From assembly GCF_041429775.1 (NCBI RefSeq), contig NZ_CP163421.1:1426001-1490000 (forward strand): a stretch of 64,000 nucleotides of DNA, in the 5' to 3' direction. The DNA is from Glycocaulis abyssi (GTDB taxonomy: Bacteria; Pseudomonadota; Alphaproteobacteria; Caulobacterales; Maricaulaceae). The notes under the pieces were generated by a model. The model was not told the DNA's origin, made no database searches, and worked only from the letters and a program-made list of their open reading frames with translations. The position numbers and the translations under genes were made by a program. This document shows positions 7,605 through 15,564 of the stretch, piece after piece (positions within the stretch are counted from its first letter, which is position 1; the number at the start of each line of letters is the position of its first letter).

Positions 7605-8924
7605 TCATATCCATCTCAGCCGCGGCTCCGCGCCGCTGCCTTTCAGTGCGGCGATGGCCCACACCAGCGCATCCACGCGGTCGGGGGAGCCGGTAAAGCC
7701 CGGCGCGCCAAAGGCGCACATCTGGTCTTCCAGCCCCGGCATCCGCCCCGCATGGGCCACACGGCCCATCGCATAGAGCGCGGCGACGGGTTCGGCCCGC
7801 GCGCGCTTGGCCCGGCTGGCATGAACGAGGCGGACGGGCAGCCCCGGCAGCGCAGCTGCCAGCACGGCGCGCACCATCTCCCCGCCCTGATTGCTCTCGG
7901 CGACCACGCTGTCGGCCTCGTGCGCGGTGAAGGCTTTGGCGACTTGCTTCGCCCACCCCTCCGGCCGGGCGCGCAGGGAGTAATCCGCGATCACGCTGAA
8001 TATCTGCCTCGCGCCCTGCCCCGCCGCACCAGCGACAATGATCCCGCATTCATCGCCGGTTGACCCGGCGGGCGGATCAACGGCGACGACAATTCTTTCC
8101 GCTTCCACCGCCTCGCGCGCGAGTGCGGCATCGATCATCTCGCGCGTCCACAGCGCGCCTTCGGGGTCGTCGACCAGACGCCCCTCCAGCTCCTGCAGGG
8201 CCAGGCGGGAGGCACCGTAATGTTCACGCAGCGCCCTGATGAAGCCCGGCGCCAGATGGGCGGCATTCTCCTCACTCGTGGCATGGGTCACGACCGTGCC
8301 TTGCGCCGCGATCAGGCGTTTGAGCGCCGGCAGAGGCCGCGGTGTCGTCGTCACCATCAGGCGCGGATCATCTCCCAGCCGCAGACCAAAGCGCAGCATG
8401 TCCAGCACGCCTTGCGGATAGCGCCAGGCGGCAAATTCATCGGCCCAGGCGGTATCAAACTGCGGGCCTCTCAAGGCGTCCGGGTCTTCGCCCGAAAACG
8501 TGTAGGCGACCGCGCCGGACGGCCAGACAAGGCGGCGGCGGGTCGCTTCCCAGACCGGGCGCTGGCCGCGCCCGCCGAGGGAGCGAAGCCCGGACGGCCC
8601 CGCTATCATCACCTCGCGCACATCGCCATGCGTCGGGCCGACCAGGGCGATCCGTCTTGCCCCGCCCGCAATGCGCGCGCGTATCCATTCAGCGCCGGCG
8701 CGGGTCTTGCCTGCGCCGCGCCCGCCGAGGAACAGCCAGGCCTGCCAGTCTCCTTGCGGGGGTAGCTGGGCGGCGTGCGCCCAGCTTTGCCAGTCATCAA
8801 GAATACGTTCGGCCTCGCGCGCATCGATGGAGGCGATCAGCGCATCAATCCCGGCTGGCCTTCGCATCAAGGCGCGAAAGCCGCCGGCGAAGCTCTTCAA
8901 GGAGAGCCTCACGGGTGTGTGCAT
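7605..8924 (-). CDS. GTA large terminase subunit (gp2)
   Basis: This protein of about 439 aa is the DNA-packaging ATPase/nuclease. The Walker A motif is LFLGGRGAGKTRAGAEW, the Walker B region is FDTAWADEFAAW, and the nuclease domain begins near IVVAVDPPAG with SVIADYSLRARPEGWAKQVA downstream. The start is uncertain: ATGs at 8984, 8924 and 8867 are in frame and all overlap the small-terminase gene; 8924 has a GAGG at an acceptable distance. GTA terminases package host DNA without sequence specificity. Confidence 0.93.
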   Translation of the reverse strand: MHTPVRLSLKSFAGGFRALMRRPAGIDALIASIDAREAERILDDWQSWAHAAQLPPQGDWQAWLFLGGRGAGKTRAGAEWIRARIAGGARRIALVGPTHGDVREVMIAGPSGLRSLGGRGQRPVWEATRRRLVWPSGAVAYTFSGEDPDALRGPQFDTAWADEFAAWRYPQGVLDMLRFGLRLGDDPRLMVTTTPRPLPALKRLIAAQGTVVTHATSEENAAHLAPGFIRALREHYGASRLALQELEGRLVDDPEGALWTREMIDAALAREAVEAERIVVAVDPPAGSTGDECGIIVAGAAGQGARQIFSVIADYSLRARPEGWAKQVAKAFTAHEADSVVAESNQGGEMVRAVLAAALPGLPVRLVHASRAKRARAEPVAALYAMGRVAHAGRMPGLEDQMCAFGAPGFTGSPDRVDALVWAIAALKGSGAEPRLRWI

Positions 8925-9291
8925 GGGCCTGCGCCTCGCTTGTCTCGGTTTTGCGGGCGATCTCGGCAAGCCGCGCCCAGTCATCAACGCTCATCGCGGC
9001 CTTGAGCAGCGCGCTGACCGCCCTTGCCCGCTTTTCCGCATCCGCCGTCTCGCCGCGCGCCAGCGCCTCTTCGGCGGCCTCCAGATGCGCTTCCAGGCGC
9101 ACTTTCAGACTGGCCGTCTTGCTGGCGGGCAGAATGCGTTCCACCCACATCAGACCGTCTTTGAGGTAGGGCACGCCAATGCCCTCACGCAAAGCCAGCC
9201 CTTCAAGGCTCATGCCTGCGCGGCGCGCCTCACGGATTGCCAGCCAGTCACGCCGGGGCGGCGGGGCTCGTTTCTCACATGTCTCGACCAT
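8845..9291 (-). CDS. GTA small terminase-like protein (gp1)
   Basis: The ATG at 9291 gives 148 aa. The N-terminus has a helix-turn-helix-like stretch (DWLAIREARRAGMSLEGLAL then REGIGVPYLKDGLMW), followed by a long charged helical region (EAHLEAAEEALARGETADAE) and a basic tail. In the Rhodobacter GTA the first gene encodes a small terminase that works with gp2. It is the first gene of the cluster visible here; the upstream 466 bases hold repeats only. Confidence 0.75.
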   Translation of the reverse strand: MVETCEKRAPPPRRDWLAIREARRAGMSLEGLALREGIGVPYLKDGLMWVERILPASKTASLKVRLEAHLEAAEEALARGETADAEKRARAVSALLKAAMSVDDWARLAEIARKTETSEAQAHAHTREALLEELRRRLSRLDAKASRD

Positions 9292-9757
9292 GCCTGAAGT
9301 ATGCCGCAAGACCGGCCCTGCCGGAGTGATTACGGCAGATTTCGAGCAAGGGTTTGAGGGTGTTGGGGGATTGTTTTTGAGGCGTGGGGATTGGGTGGGA
9401 ACTGTCCGCGTTTTGACGAGGTAGAAGACGCTGCTCTTCACTTCGTCATTCCGGGGGAGCGTAGCGACACCCGGAACCCAGAGTTTTTGTTTCTATGCTG
9501 GGTTCCGGATAACGCCTCACGGCGTTTCCGGAATGACGATAGGAGGGATGGATAGCAAAATGGGTCCCCCGTCGGGGCGGGGGACCCAGACTTTTTTGAG
9601 AACCTAGAAAATTGTCATTACCGGCGCGTGTGGGCCGTGCCATGACAACATGATGGACTTGCCAACTTTTTGCGTTTTCCCGGCGAAAGCCGGGATCCAG
9701 AAAAAGGCTGGGCACCGGCTTGCGCCGGTGAAACGCGAATAGCAGAGCGCCCCCTCC
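9292..9757. repeat. Repeat-rich gap upstream of the GTA cluster
   Basis: No gene is recognised in 9292-9757. It holds a full family 1 repeat at 9444-9538 (CGTCATTCCGG to GGAATGACG), a GC-rich hairpin block near 9560-9592 (GGTCCCCC/GGGGGACC), and a truncated family 1 piece at 9678-9731 (CCGGCGAAAGCCGG and CACCGGCTTGCGCCGGTG). The GTA promoter should lie near 9300-9440, but I see no convincing -35/-10 pair. Confidence 0.7.
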
Positions 9758-10201
9758 CTACCCCCTCACATAATCCTCGAAATCTTCCTCATCGATATCG
9801 CGTTCGGAGACCAGACTGCCTTTGACCGAGACGCCCGCCTCCACCACGCTTTCCGAGCGGCCCGAAATGAGGGGGTGCCAGTCAAAGAGCGGCTTGCCTT
9901 CCGCGATCAGGCGGTAGGCGCAGGTTTGTGGCATCCAGCTTAAATCGCGCACATTGCCGGGGGTGAGTTTCACACAGGACGGCACGCGTTCATGGCGGCT
10001 CGCGTAATCGGTGCAGCGCACGGTCTCAAGATCGAGCAGTTCGCAGCCAATGCAGGTGCGCAGGACCGCGCCTTCGGGATCATCCTCGTCAATGAGTGAG
10101 ACCGTGCAGCACTGGCCGCAGCCATCGCACAGCGATTCCCATTCCGCCGCGCTCATCTGCGCCAGCGTCTTGGTCTTGTAAAAAGGGGCTTGGCGGGTCA
10201 T
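9758..10201 (-). CDS. UPF0260/YcgN-family cysteine cluster protein
   Basis: The ATG at 10201 is chosen (MTRQAPFYKTKTLAQMSAAE). The 147-aa product has the YcgN pattern: WESLCDGCGQCC at about residues 22-33, CIGCELLDLETVRCTDYASR, and PSCVKLTPGNVRDLSWMPQT. The clustered cysteines suggest Fe-S or zinc binding; the function of the family is unknown. It lies alone on the minus strand between the GTA region and the divergent PBP gene. Confidence 0.9.
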   Translation of the reverse strand: MTRQAPFYKTKTLAQMSAAEWESLCDGCGQCCTVSLIDEDDPEGAVLRTCIGCELLDLETVRCTDYASRHERVPSCVKLTPGNVRDLSWMPQTCAYRLIAEGKPLFDWHPLISGRSESVVEAGVSVKGSLVSERDIDEEDFEDYVRG

Positions 10202-10341
10202 CGCCCATAATTTAGCCGTGATCCTCTGGCTTTGAGAACACACCTTCCCCAGCGCCCGCCCGACCTGGAGGCCGACCCATCACCTTCCGCGCCGACCAGC
10301 CGACGAGTTTCAAGGAGCGCCTCGCCGCGTTTGGCGAAGCC

Positions 10342-12264
10342 TTGCGCGCGCGCAAGCTGATGGTGATGGCGGCCATTGCCTCGCTCTTCCTCGCCGCCGG
10401 TGCCATCGTGGCCCATGCCGCGTGGGAATGGGCGTTCCACGATCTACCGCCGGTGCCGGAAAGCGCCGAAGATCTCTGGCGCGTGCGCATGGAGCCGACC
10501 GTCACCTTGCTGGATTCCGAAGGCGCGGTGTTGGCCATTCGCGGGCCGCTCTACGGCATGCCGGCGAGGCTTGAGGATTTGCCGCCCCACGTGGCGCAGG
10601 CATTCCTCTCCATCGAGGATAGACGCTATTTCGAGCATGAGGGCGTGGACTGGCGCGGCACGATGCGCGCCATGCTGGCCAATATCCGCGCCGGGCGCAC
10701 GGTGCAGGGCGGCTCCACCATCACCATGCAGCTGGTGAAGAATCTCATCCTGACGCCGGAGCGGACCATGCGCCGCAAGATACAGGAAATGCGCCTGGCC
10801 ATCGCGCTGGAGCGGGTGCTGACCAAGGAAGAGATACTCGAGCTTTATCTCAACCGCATCTATTTTGGCGAGCAAGCCTATGGCATCGAAGCGGCCGCAA
10901 GGCGCTATTTCAACAAGTCCGCATCTGAACTGACCGTGCAGGAGGCCGCCCTGCTGGCCGCGCTTCCGGCTGCGCCCACGCGCCTTGCCCCGACAGATAA
11001 TCTCGCCGAAGCGCAGGCGCGCGCCACCAATGTGCTCTCCGCCATGCGCGATGCGGGCTTCCTCACCCCGATGGATTACATCGTGGCCAACGCCACACAG
11101 GCCGAGCCGGTGGAAAGCGCCTTCCGCCCCGGCGGCATGCAGCAATATGGTCATCTTTTTGATTATGCCGTCACCGAAGCCCAGCGCCTGCTCGGCCCGG
11201 ATAATGCGGTGCCTGATCTCGTCATCGAGACCACGCTCGACACCGCGCTGCAGAACGCCGCGCAGGAGGTTGTTACCAACCGGCTGGAGCGCGACGGGCC
11301 TGCCGTGCGCGCGGGCGAAGCGGCAGCGGTGATACTGGCCAGCGATGGCGCGGTGCGCGCCATGGTGGGCGGGCGCGATTATGTGTCGAGCCAGTTCAAC
11401 CGGGCGATACAGGCGCGCCGCCAGCCCGGCTCGGCCTTCAAGCTGTTTGTCTATCTGGCCGCGCTGGAAGCCGATTACTCGCCCTCCAGCGTGTTCAACG
11501 ACACGCCCGTTTCCTACGGCAGCTGGTCGCCGGTCAATTTCGGCGGCGGCAATCGCGGCCGGATGACGATGGAAGATGCACTCAAACGCTCGGTCAACAC
11601 GATCGCCGCGCAGGTGGGCATGCTGGTCGGGATTTCCGAAGTTGCCGAGATGGCAAGGCGGCTGGGCATCACCACGCCCTTGAACGAAGTGCCCTCGCTC
11701 TCGCTCGGCTCCAGCGAGGTGCGCGTGATCGACATGGCGGCGAGCTATCTGGTGATCGCCAACGATGGCCGCAGGCTGGATCCGTATTTCGTCACCACCA
11801 TCCGCACCACGCGCGGCGATGTGCTCTATGAGCGCGCCGAGGAAACCCGCACCCAGCAGGTGATCGCACGCGGCCATGCCCGTGCCATGTCGACCATGCT
11901 GCAAGGCGTCGTGCTGGACGGGACCGGGCGGCGCGCCGCCTTGCCGGGCCACCGCGTGGCGGGCAAGACCGGCACCAGCCAGAACAGCCGCGATGCGTGG
12001 TTTGTGGGCTATAGCGCGCAATACGCCGCCGCCGTCTGGACCGGCAATGATGATGACAGCGCGATGGCAAACGTCACCGGGGGCGGCCTGCCGGCTGACA
12101 TATGGCGCGAGATCATGGTGGCCGCCCATGAGGGCGTTGCCGCGCAGCCCCTCTCCGCCCCGGCCCCGCGCGTGCGCACAGAACGCGAGGAGCGCCTCGT
12201 CGCCTTCTATTCGGGGCTCTCAGCCGATTTTGACCGCGTGCTCTCCGGTGGGCGGCTTAATTGA
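10342..12264 (+). CDS. Bifunctional penicillin-binding protein, class A
   Basis: This peptidoglycan glycosyltransferase/transpeptidase has one N-terminal membrane anchor (about 6-28). The glycosyltransferase domain shows EDRRYFEHEGVDWRG (catalytic Glu 92), GGSTITMQLVKN and ELYLNRIYFGEQAYGIEAAA. The transpeptidase has SAFK (Ser 364), SVNT (Ser 417) and KTGTS (Lys 542). At about 640 aa it is shorter than PBP1a and lacks an obvious OB insert. The start is TTG 10342 or ATG 10360; the frame stays open upstream to 10222 with only a CTG, so a longer cytoplasmic tail is possible. Confidence 0.93.
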   Translation: MRARKLMVMAAIASLFLAAGAIVAHAAWEWAFHDLPPVPESAEDLWRVRMEPTVTLLDSEGAVLAIRGPLYGMPARLEDLPPHVAQAFLSIEDRRYFEHEGVDWRGTMRAMLANIRAGRTVQGGSTITMQLVKNLILTPERTMRRKIQEMRLAIALERVLTKEEILELYLNRIYFGEQAYGIEAAARRYFNKSASELTVQEAALLAALPAAPTRLAPTDNLAEAQARATNVLSAMRDAGFLTPMDYIVANATQAEPVESAFRPGGMQQYGHLFDYAVTEAQRLLGPDNAVPDLVIETTLDTALQNAAQEVVTNRLERDGPAVRAGEAAAVILASDGAVRAMVGGRDYVSSQFNRAIQARRQPGSAFKLFVYLAALEADYSPSSVFNDTPVSYGSWSPVNFGGGNRGRMTMEDALKRSVNTIAAQVGMLVGISEVAEMARRLGITTPLNEVPSLSLGSSEVRVIDMAASYLVIANDGRRLDPYFVTTIRTTRGDVLYERAEETRTQQVIARGHARAMSTMLQGVVLDGTGRRAALPGHRVAGKTGTSQNSRDAWFVGYSAQYAAAVWTGNDDDSAMANVTGGGLPADIWREIMVAAHEGVAAQPLSAPAPRVRTEREERLVAFYSGLSADFDRVLSGGRLN

Positions 12265-13177
12265 CGCTGTCCTGAAACGCGCCGGGCAGCTCATCCATGA
12301 ACAGGCGCACCGCCGGGATCAGCCCTCTTCGCGAGGGAAACACCACATGCGCCAGCCCCCCCGGCAACTCGTAATCAGGCAATAGTGCAACCAGCCGCCC
12401 GGCCTCTATGTCATCGCACACCAGAAGGCGCGGCAGCGCCGCTACGCCTATCCCTGCCAGCGCCGCCTGACGCAGCGCCTCCATATCGTCGGTGACAAGG
12501 CGCGGCGTATGGCGAACGGCGTGGACTTCGCCGTCCGGCGCCGTCAGCGCAATTACGTACTCGCCCGTCCGGCTGGTCTGGCTCAGCGTGTCAAACTGCG
12601 AGATATCGTCCGGCGTTTCGGGAAGACCATAACTCGCGATCAGATCAGGGCTGGCCACCAGCGCGCCGCGATGCGTGGCCAGCTGGCGCAGGATCAGCCC
12701 CGAATCTTCCAGAGGCGGCGGGCGCACCCGGATCGCCATGTCAAAGCCTTCCTCGATCACATCCACCCGGCGATTGGTGGATTCAAGGCGCACCTGCACC
12801 TTGGGATAGCGCGCCATGAAATCTGCGATCAGCGGGGCCAGCACCTTCTCCACGACCAGAACCGGGCAGCTGACCCGGATCGTGCCTTGCGGCTCGGAGC
12901 GCGTGGCGGCGATGGCATCCTCTGCCGCCTGGGCCTGCGCGATCATGGCCGCGCAGTGACGGTAGAAGAGCTGGCCGGCCTCGGTCACCGAGAAATGGCG
13001 CGTGGAGCGATGGATCAGCGTGACGCCGAGGCGCTCCTCCAGCTGCGCCACCTTGCGGCTTAGGCGCGATTTCGGCACGGCGATGGCCCGGCCCGCAGCC
13101 GCAAACCCGCCATGCTCCACCACTTGCGCAAACAGGTAGAGCTCATTGAGATCGGGCAGGTTTATTGTTCCACTCAT
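12257..13177 (-). CDS. LysR-family transcriptional regulator
   Basis: This 306-aa LysR-type regulator has an N-terminal winged HTH (LNELYLFAQVVEHGGFAAAG, then KSRLSRKVAQLEERLGVTLI) and a C-terminal effector domain beginning near GTIRVSCPVLVVEKVLAPLI. It is divergent from an azoreductase/quinone reductase gene 96 bases away, a layout usual for a LysR regulator and its target. An ATG at 13201 would add eight residues. Its stop overlaps the convergent PBP gene by 8 bases. Confidence 0.92.
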   Translation of the reverse strand: MSGTINLPDLNELYLFAQVVEHGGFAAAGRAIAVPKSRLSRKVAQLEERLGVTLIHRSTRHFSVTEAGQLFYRHCAAMIAQAQAAEDAIAATRSEPQGTIRVSCPVLVVEKVLAPLIADFMARYPKVQVRLESTNRRVDVIEEGFDMAIRVRPPPLEDSGLILRQLATHRGALVASPDLIASYGLPETPDDISQFDTLSQTSRTGEYVIALTAPDGEVHAVRHTPRLVTDDMEALRQAALAGIGVAALPRLLVCDDIEAGRLVALLPDYELPGGLAHVVFPSRRGLIPAVRLFMDELPGAFQDSVN

Positions 13178-13224
13178 GGAACGGACAGTGGCATTTCTCA
13201 TGCCTACCGGCAAGACCGTTCCAT
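13176..13224. promoter_or_regulatory. LysR operator candidate between lysR and azoR
   Basis: The arms ATGGAACGG (13176-13184) and CCGTTCCAT (13216-13224) form a perfect 9-bp inverted repeat whose centres are 40 bp apart. The left arm overlaps the LysR start codon. A TTGACA on the minus strand (13237-13242) lies nearby. Use as LysR binding sites with autoregulation is inferred from position. Confidence 0.5.
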
Positions 13225-13273
13225 AAATAGGTTTTCTGTCAACGCCGGATCGTCCGGCTGGACGGAGGCTGAC

Positions 13274-13897
13274 ATGACACTTCTTCACATCGACTCTTCA
13301 ATCCTGGGCGAGGCATCGGCTTCGCGCCAGATTGGTGCTGACCTTGTTGCTGCACTCGCGGGCATGAACCGGGATCTGGACATCGCCTACCGCGATCTGG
13401 CCGCCGCTCCGCCCGCCCATCTGGACGGATCCGTGCTGCAGGCCGTGCGCGGTGACGTCGACGGGCTGAACGACGCCCAGCGCGCCGAGCGCGCCTATAA
13501 CGATACGCTGGTCGACGAGTTTCTCGCCGCTGACATCGTGGTGATGGGCGCGCCCATGTATAATTTCTCGGTCCCGACCCAGCTGAAAGCCTGGCTCGAC
13601 CGGCTGGCCGTTCCCGGCAAGACCTTCCGCTATACCGAGACCGGCCCTGTCGGGCTGGCCGGCGGCAAGACGGTCTATGTCGTCTCCTCGCGCGGCGGCA
13701 AGCTGGCGGGCAGCGCGGCCGAAGCCGCCATGGACCACCAGGAAGCGTATCTGAAAACCATGATGGGCTTTTTCGGCATCACGGATGTTCGCATCGTGCG
13801 GGCCGAGGGTCTGGGCATGGGCGAGGACGCGCGCGCCGAAGGCTTGCATGCCGCAGCCAGCGAGATTGCGAAAATCATCGGCCGCAAGGCGGCCTGA
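13274..13897 (+). CDS. azoR: FMN-dependent NADH-azoreductase / quinone reductase (AzoR family)
   Basis: GGAGG lies just upstream of the ATG at 13274, which gives 207 aa. The flavodoxin-like fold is visible as MTLLHIDSSILGEASASRQI at the N-terminus (phosphate loop), APMYNFSVPTQLKAWLDRLA near residue 95 and YVVSSRGGKL near residue 135. AzoR enzymes reduce quinones and azo compounds with NADH and protect against thiol and quinone stress. The divergent LysR gene probably controls it. Confidence 0.93.
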   Translation: MTLLHIDSSILGEASASRQIGADLVAALAGMNRDLDIAYRDLAAAPPAHLDGSVLQAVRGDVDGLNDAQRAERAYNDTLVDEFLAADIVVMGAPMYNFSVPTQLKAWLDRLAVPGKTFRYTETGPVGLAGGKTVYVVSSRGGKLAGSAAEAAMDHQEAYLKTMMGFFGITDVRIVRAEGLGMGEDARAEGLHAAASEIAKIIGRKAA

Positions 13898-13903
13898 ACA
13901 AGA

Positions 13904-14767
13904 CTACCCGGCGCTCCCCGTATCTTCGCCGGGCGCTTTCCGGGCGGGCTTTGCCTGCCCGGAAAGCATCAGCGTTTTCAGCTCGGCGATCTCGCCGCGC
14001 AGGGCGGTCACTTCCTCGCGCAGCAAGGTGCGCTCGTCGGTCGCCTTGTTCTGGCGTTCGGTCTCCTCGTCGAAGTGCTTGGCCTGAAGCGAGTCCACGA
14101 TGACGGCGATGAACATGTTCAGCACGGCAAAGCTGGTCAGGATGATGAAGGGTACGAAGAAGGCCCAGGCCAGCGGATGCTCGGAAATCACCGGCCGCGC
14201 CACGCCCATCGACCAGCTCTCCAGCGTCATCACCTGAAACAGGGTGAAGGCGGCCGCGCCCAGATCACCGAAGAATTCGGGATGCGTGCCGGAGAAGAGT
14301 TTCGAGCTCATCACCGCGCCGACATAGAAGATCAGGCCCAGCACCATCATTATCGAGCCCATGCCGGGAATGGCCTTGCCCAGCGCCACCACGACCCGGC
14401 GCATTTCCGGCACGACCGAGAACAGGCGGAACAGGCGCAGGACGCGCAGCGCGCGCAGGACCGCAAACGGCCCGGCCGCCGGGATCAGCGAGATCGTCAC
14501 CACGATCAGGTCGAACCAGTTCCAGCCCGAGCGGAAGAAGCTCAGACGGAAGACGAAGAGCTTGAGCAGTATCTCGGCGGCGAAGGTGTAGACGATGATC
14601 TGGTCGGCAATCAGGAACACCGCCGCGACATCACCCGGCAGGGCATAGGTTTCCAGCCCCAGCAGGACCGCATTGAGAAGGATCAGCGCCGTGATCGCAT
14701 TGCGGAACAGGGCGCTCTCCACAAACACTTCCAGCCGTGATCGCAGACCGGCCTTTTCGCCACTCAT
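13904..14767 (-). CDS. Bacterial voltage-gated sodium channel (NavAb/NaChBac type)
   Basis: This single-domain six-helix channel has 287 aa from ATG 14767. S4 is at about 102-125 with regularly spaced arginines (RALRVLRLFRLFSVVPEMRR). The pore filter TLESWSM (181-187) is the NavAb filter sequence, so Na+ selectivity is well supported. The C-terminal tail (about 235-275) is a coiled coil (DERTLLREEVTALRGEIAEL), as in tetrameric BacNav channels. Four subunits assemble in the inner membrane; possible roles are motility or pH homeostasis. Confidence 0.92.
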   Translation of the reverse strand: MSGEKAGLRSRLEVFVESALFRNAITALILLNAVLLGLETYALPGDVAAVFLIADQIIVYTFAAEILLKLFVFRLSFFRSGWNWFDLIVVTISLIPAAGPFAVLRALRVLRLFRLFSVVPEMRRVVVALGKAIPGMGSIMMVLGLIFYVGAVMSSKLFSGTHPEFFGDLGAAAFTLFQVMTLESWSMGVARPVISEHPLAWAFFVPFIILTSFAVLNMFIAVIVDSLQAKHFDEETERQNKATDERTLLREEVTALRGEIAELKTLMLSGQAKPARKAPGEDTGSAG

Positions 14768-14856
14768 CGCGCGCTCTCCCTTCATGCAAGGCAAGGTGTC
14801 TGGTTAGCCTTTAGCGGGGGGCGTGCGCAATGGGGGTGGTGTTCTCTATGATCCCT

Positions 14857-14963
14857 CGTCCTTCCGGCGAAAGCCGGAACCCAGAATTTTTTAGTTCCGC
14901 AACGCATCCGCGTTGCGATATTCCGCGAAAAGTCGCGGGCGCGCAGTCGCGCTTGCGGCGGCC
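14857..14963. repeat. Composite of repeat family 1 (truncated) and family 2
   Basis: CGTCCTTCCGGCGAAAGCCGGAACCCAG (14857-14886 region) is the left half of family 1. It is followed at 14894-14963 by family 2 (GCAACGCATCCGCGTTGC, then CCGCGAAAAGTCGCGGGCGC). The same two families neighbour each other at 7202-7496. The rest of the 14768-15038 gap shows nothing else. Confidence 0.7.
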
Positions 14964-15038
14964 GTTGGCCGCCGGCAGGGTTTCGCGGCGCACACCACAG
15001 AAACGCTTCCTTCATCGCTTACACGCCAAATCAGCGCC

Positions 15039-15452
15039 ATGATCGTGATGCTCCTCATTGCCAGCCTGTCCCTGCCCCATGGCGTGCCTGCGGGCGCGAT
15101 CCTGCATGGCGAGGAAAGGCGCGGCGCGGTGCTGGTGCGCCTTCAAGGCGCGCCCGCCTTGAGCTGGCAGGCCTGCGCGGCGGCTTGTGGCTATCGCGAA
15201 GCCTGTCAGGCGTGGACGCATAATGCGTATCAGAACCGCTGCACGCTGCATGCAGCGCCGCTGCCCCCGCGCCCCTTTCCCGGCGCGGTAACGGGCCTCT
15301 CGCCTTCGCTTGCGGCGCGAATTGAACGCGCGATCGAGCGTGAGCCCAGCGCGCGCGAACGCGAGGCGTTGGAGGGCGGCGTGTCAGCCCCGCCAGTAGT
15401 CATCAGCCCCCTGCCTGAAAGCGCTCAAAGCCAGCTATTTCCAGAACGTTAA
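15039..15452 (+). CDS. Secreted PAN/Apple-domain protein
   Basis: The 137-aa product from ATG 15039 starts with a signal peptide (MIVMLLIASLSLPHGVPAGA). A PAN-like region follows: LSWQACAAACGYREACQAWT then YQNRCTLHAAP, with the Cys spacing expected for disulphides. PAN modules bind carbohydrate or protein; the partner is unknown. Residues after about 90 are low-complexity. An earlier in-frame start at 14913 lies in a repeat and is disfavoured. Confidence 0.75.
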   Translation: MIVMLLIASLSLPHGVPAGAILHGEERRGAVLVRLQGAPALSWQACAAACGYREACQAWTHNAYQNRCTLHAAPLPPRPFPGAVTGLSPSLAARIERAIEREPSAREREALEGGVSAPPVVISPLPESAQSQLFPER

Positions 15453-15564
15453 GCCTGATCCGAGATTAACCCTCCCCGGTGGCGGAAAAAACGGCACACA
15501 AACCGGGTGTTTACCCTCCGGGCCTAACCTGACGGGCAAACATGATCAGGGGTGGTGGGAATTC

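Noticed and set aside
10444-12129. A 561-codon minus-strand open frame opposite the PBP gene.
   Set aside because: Antisense shadow; the PBP carries all catalytic motifs on the plus strand.
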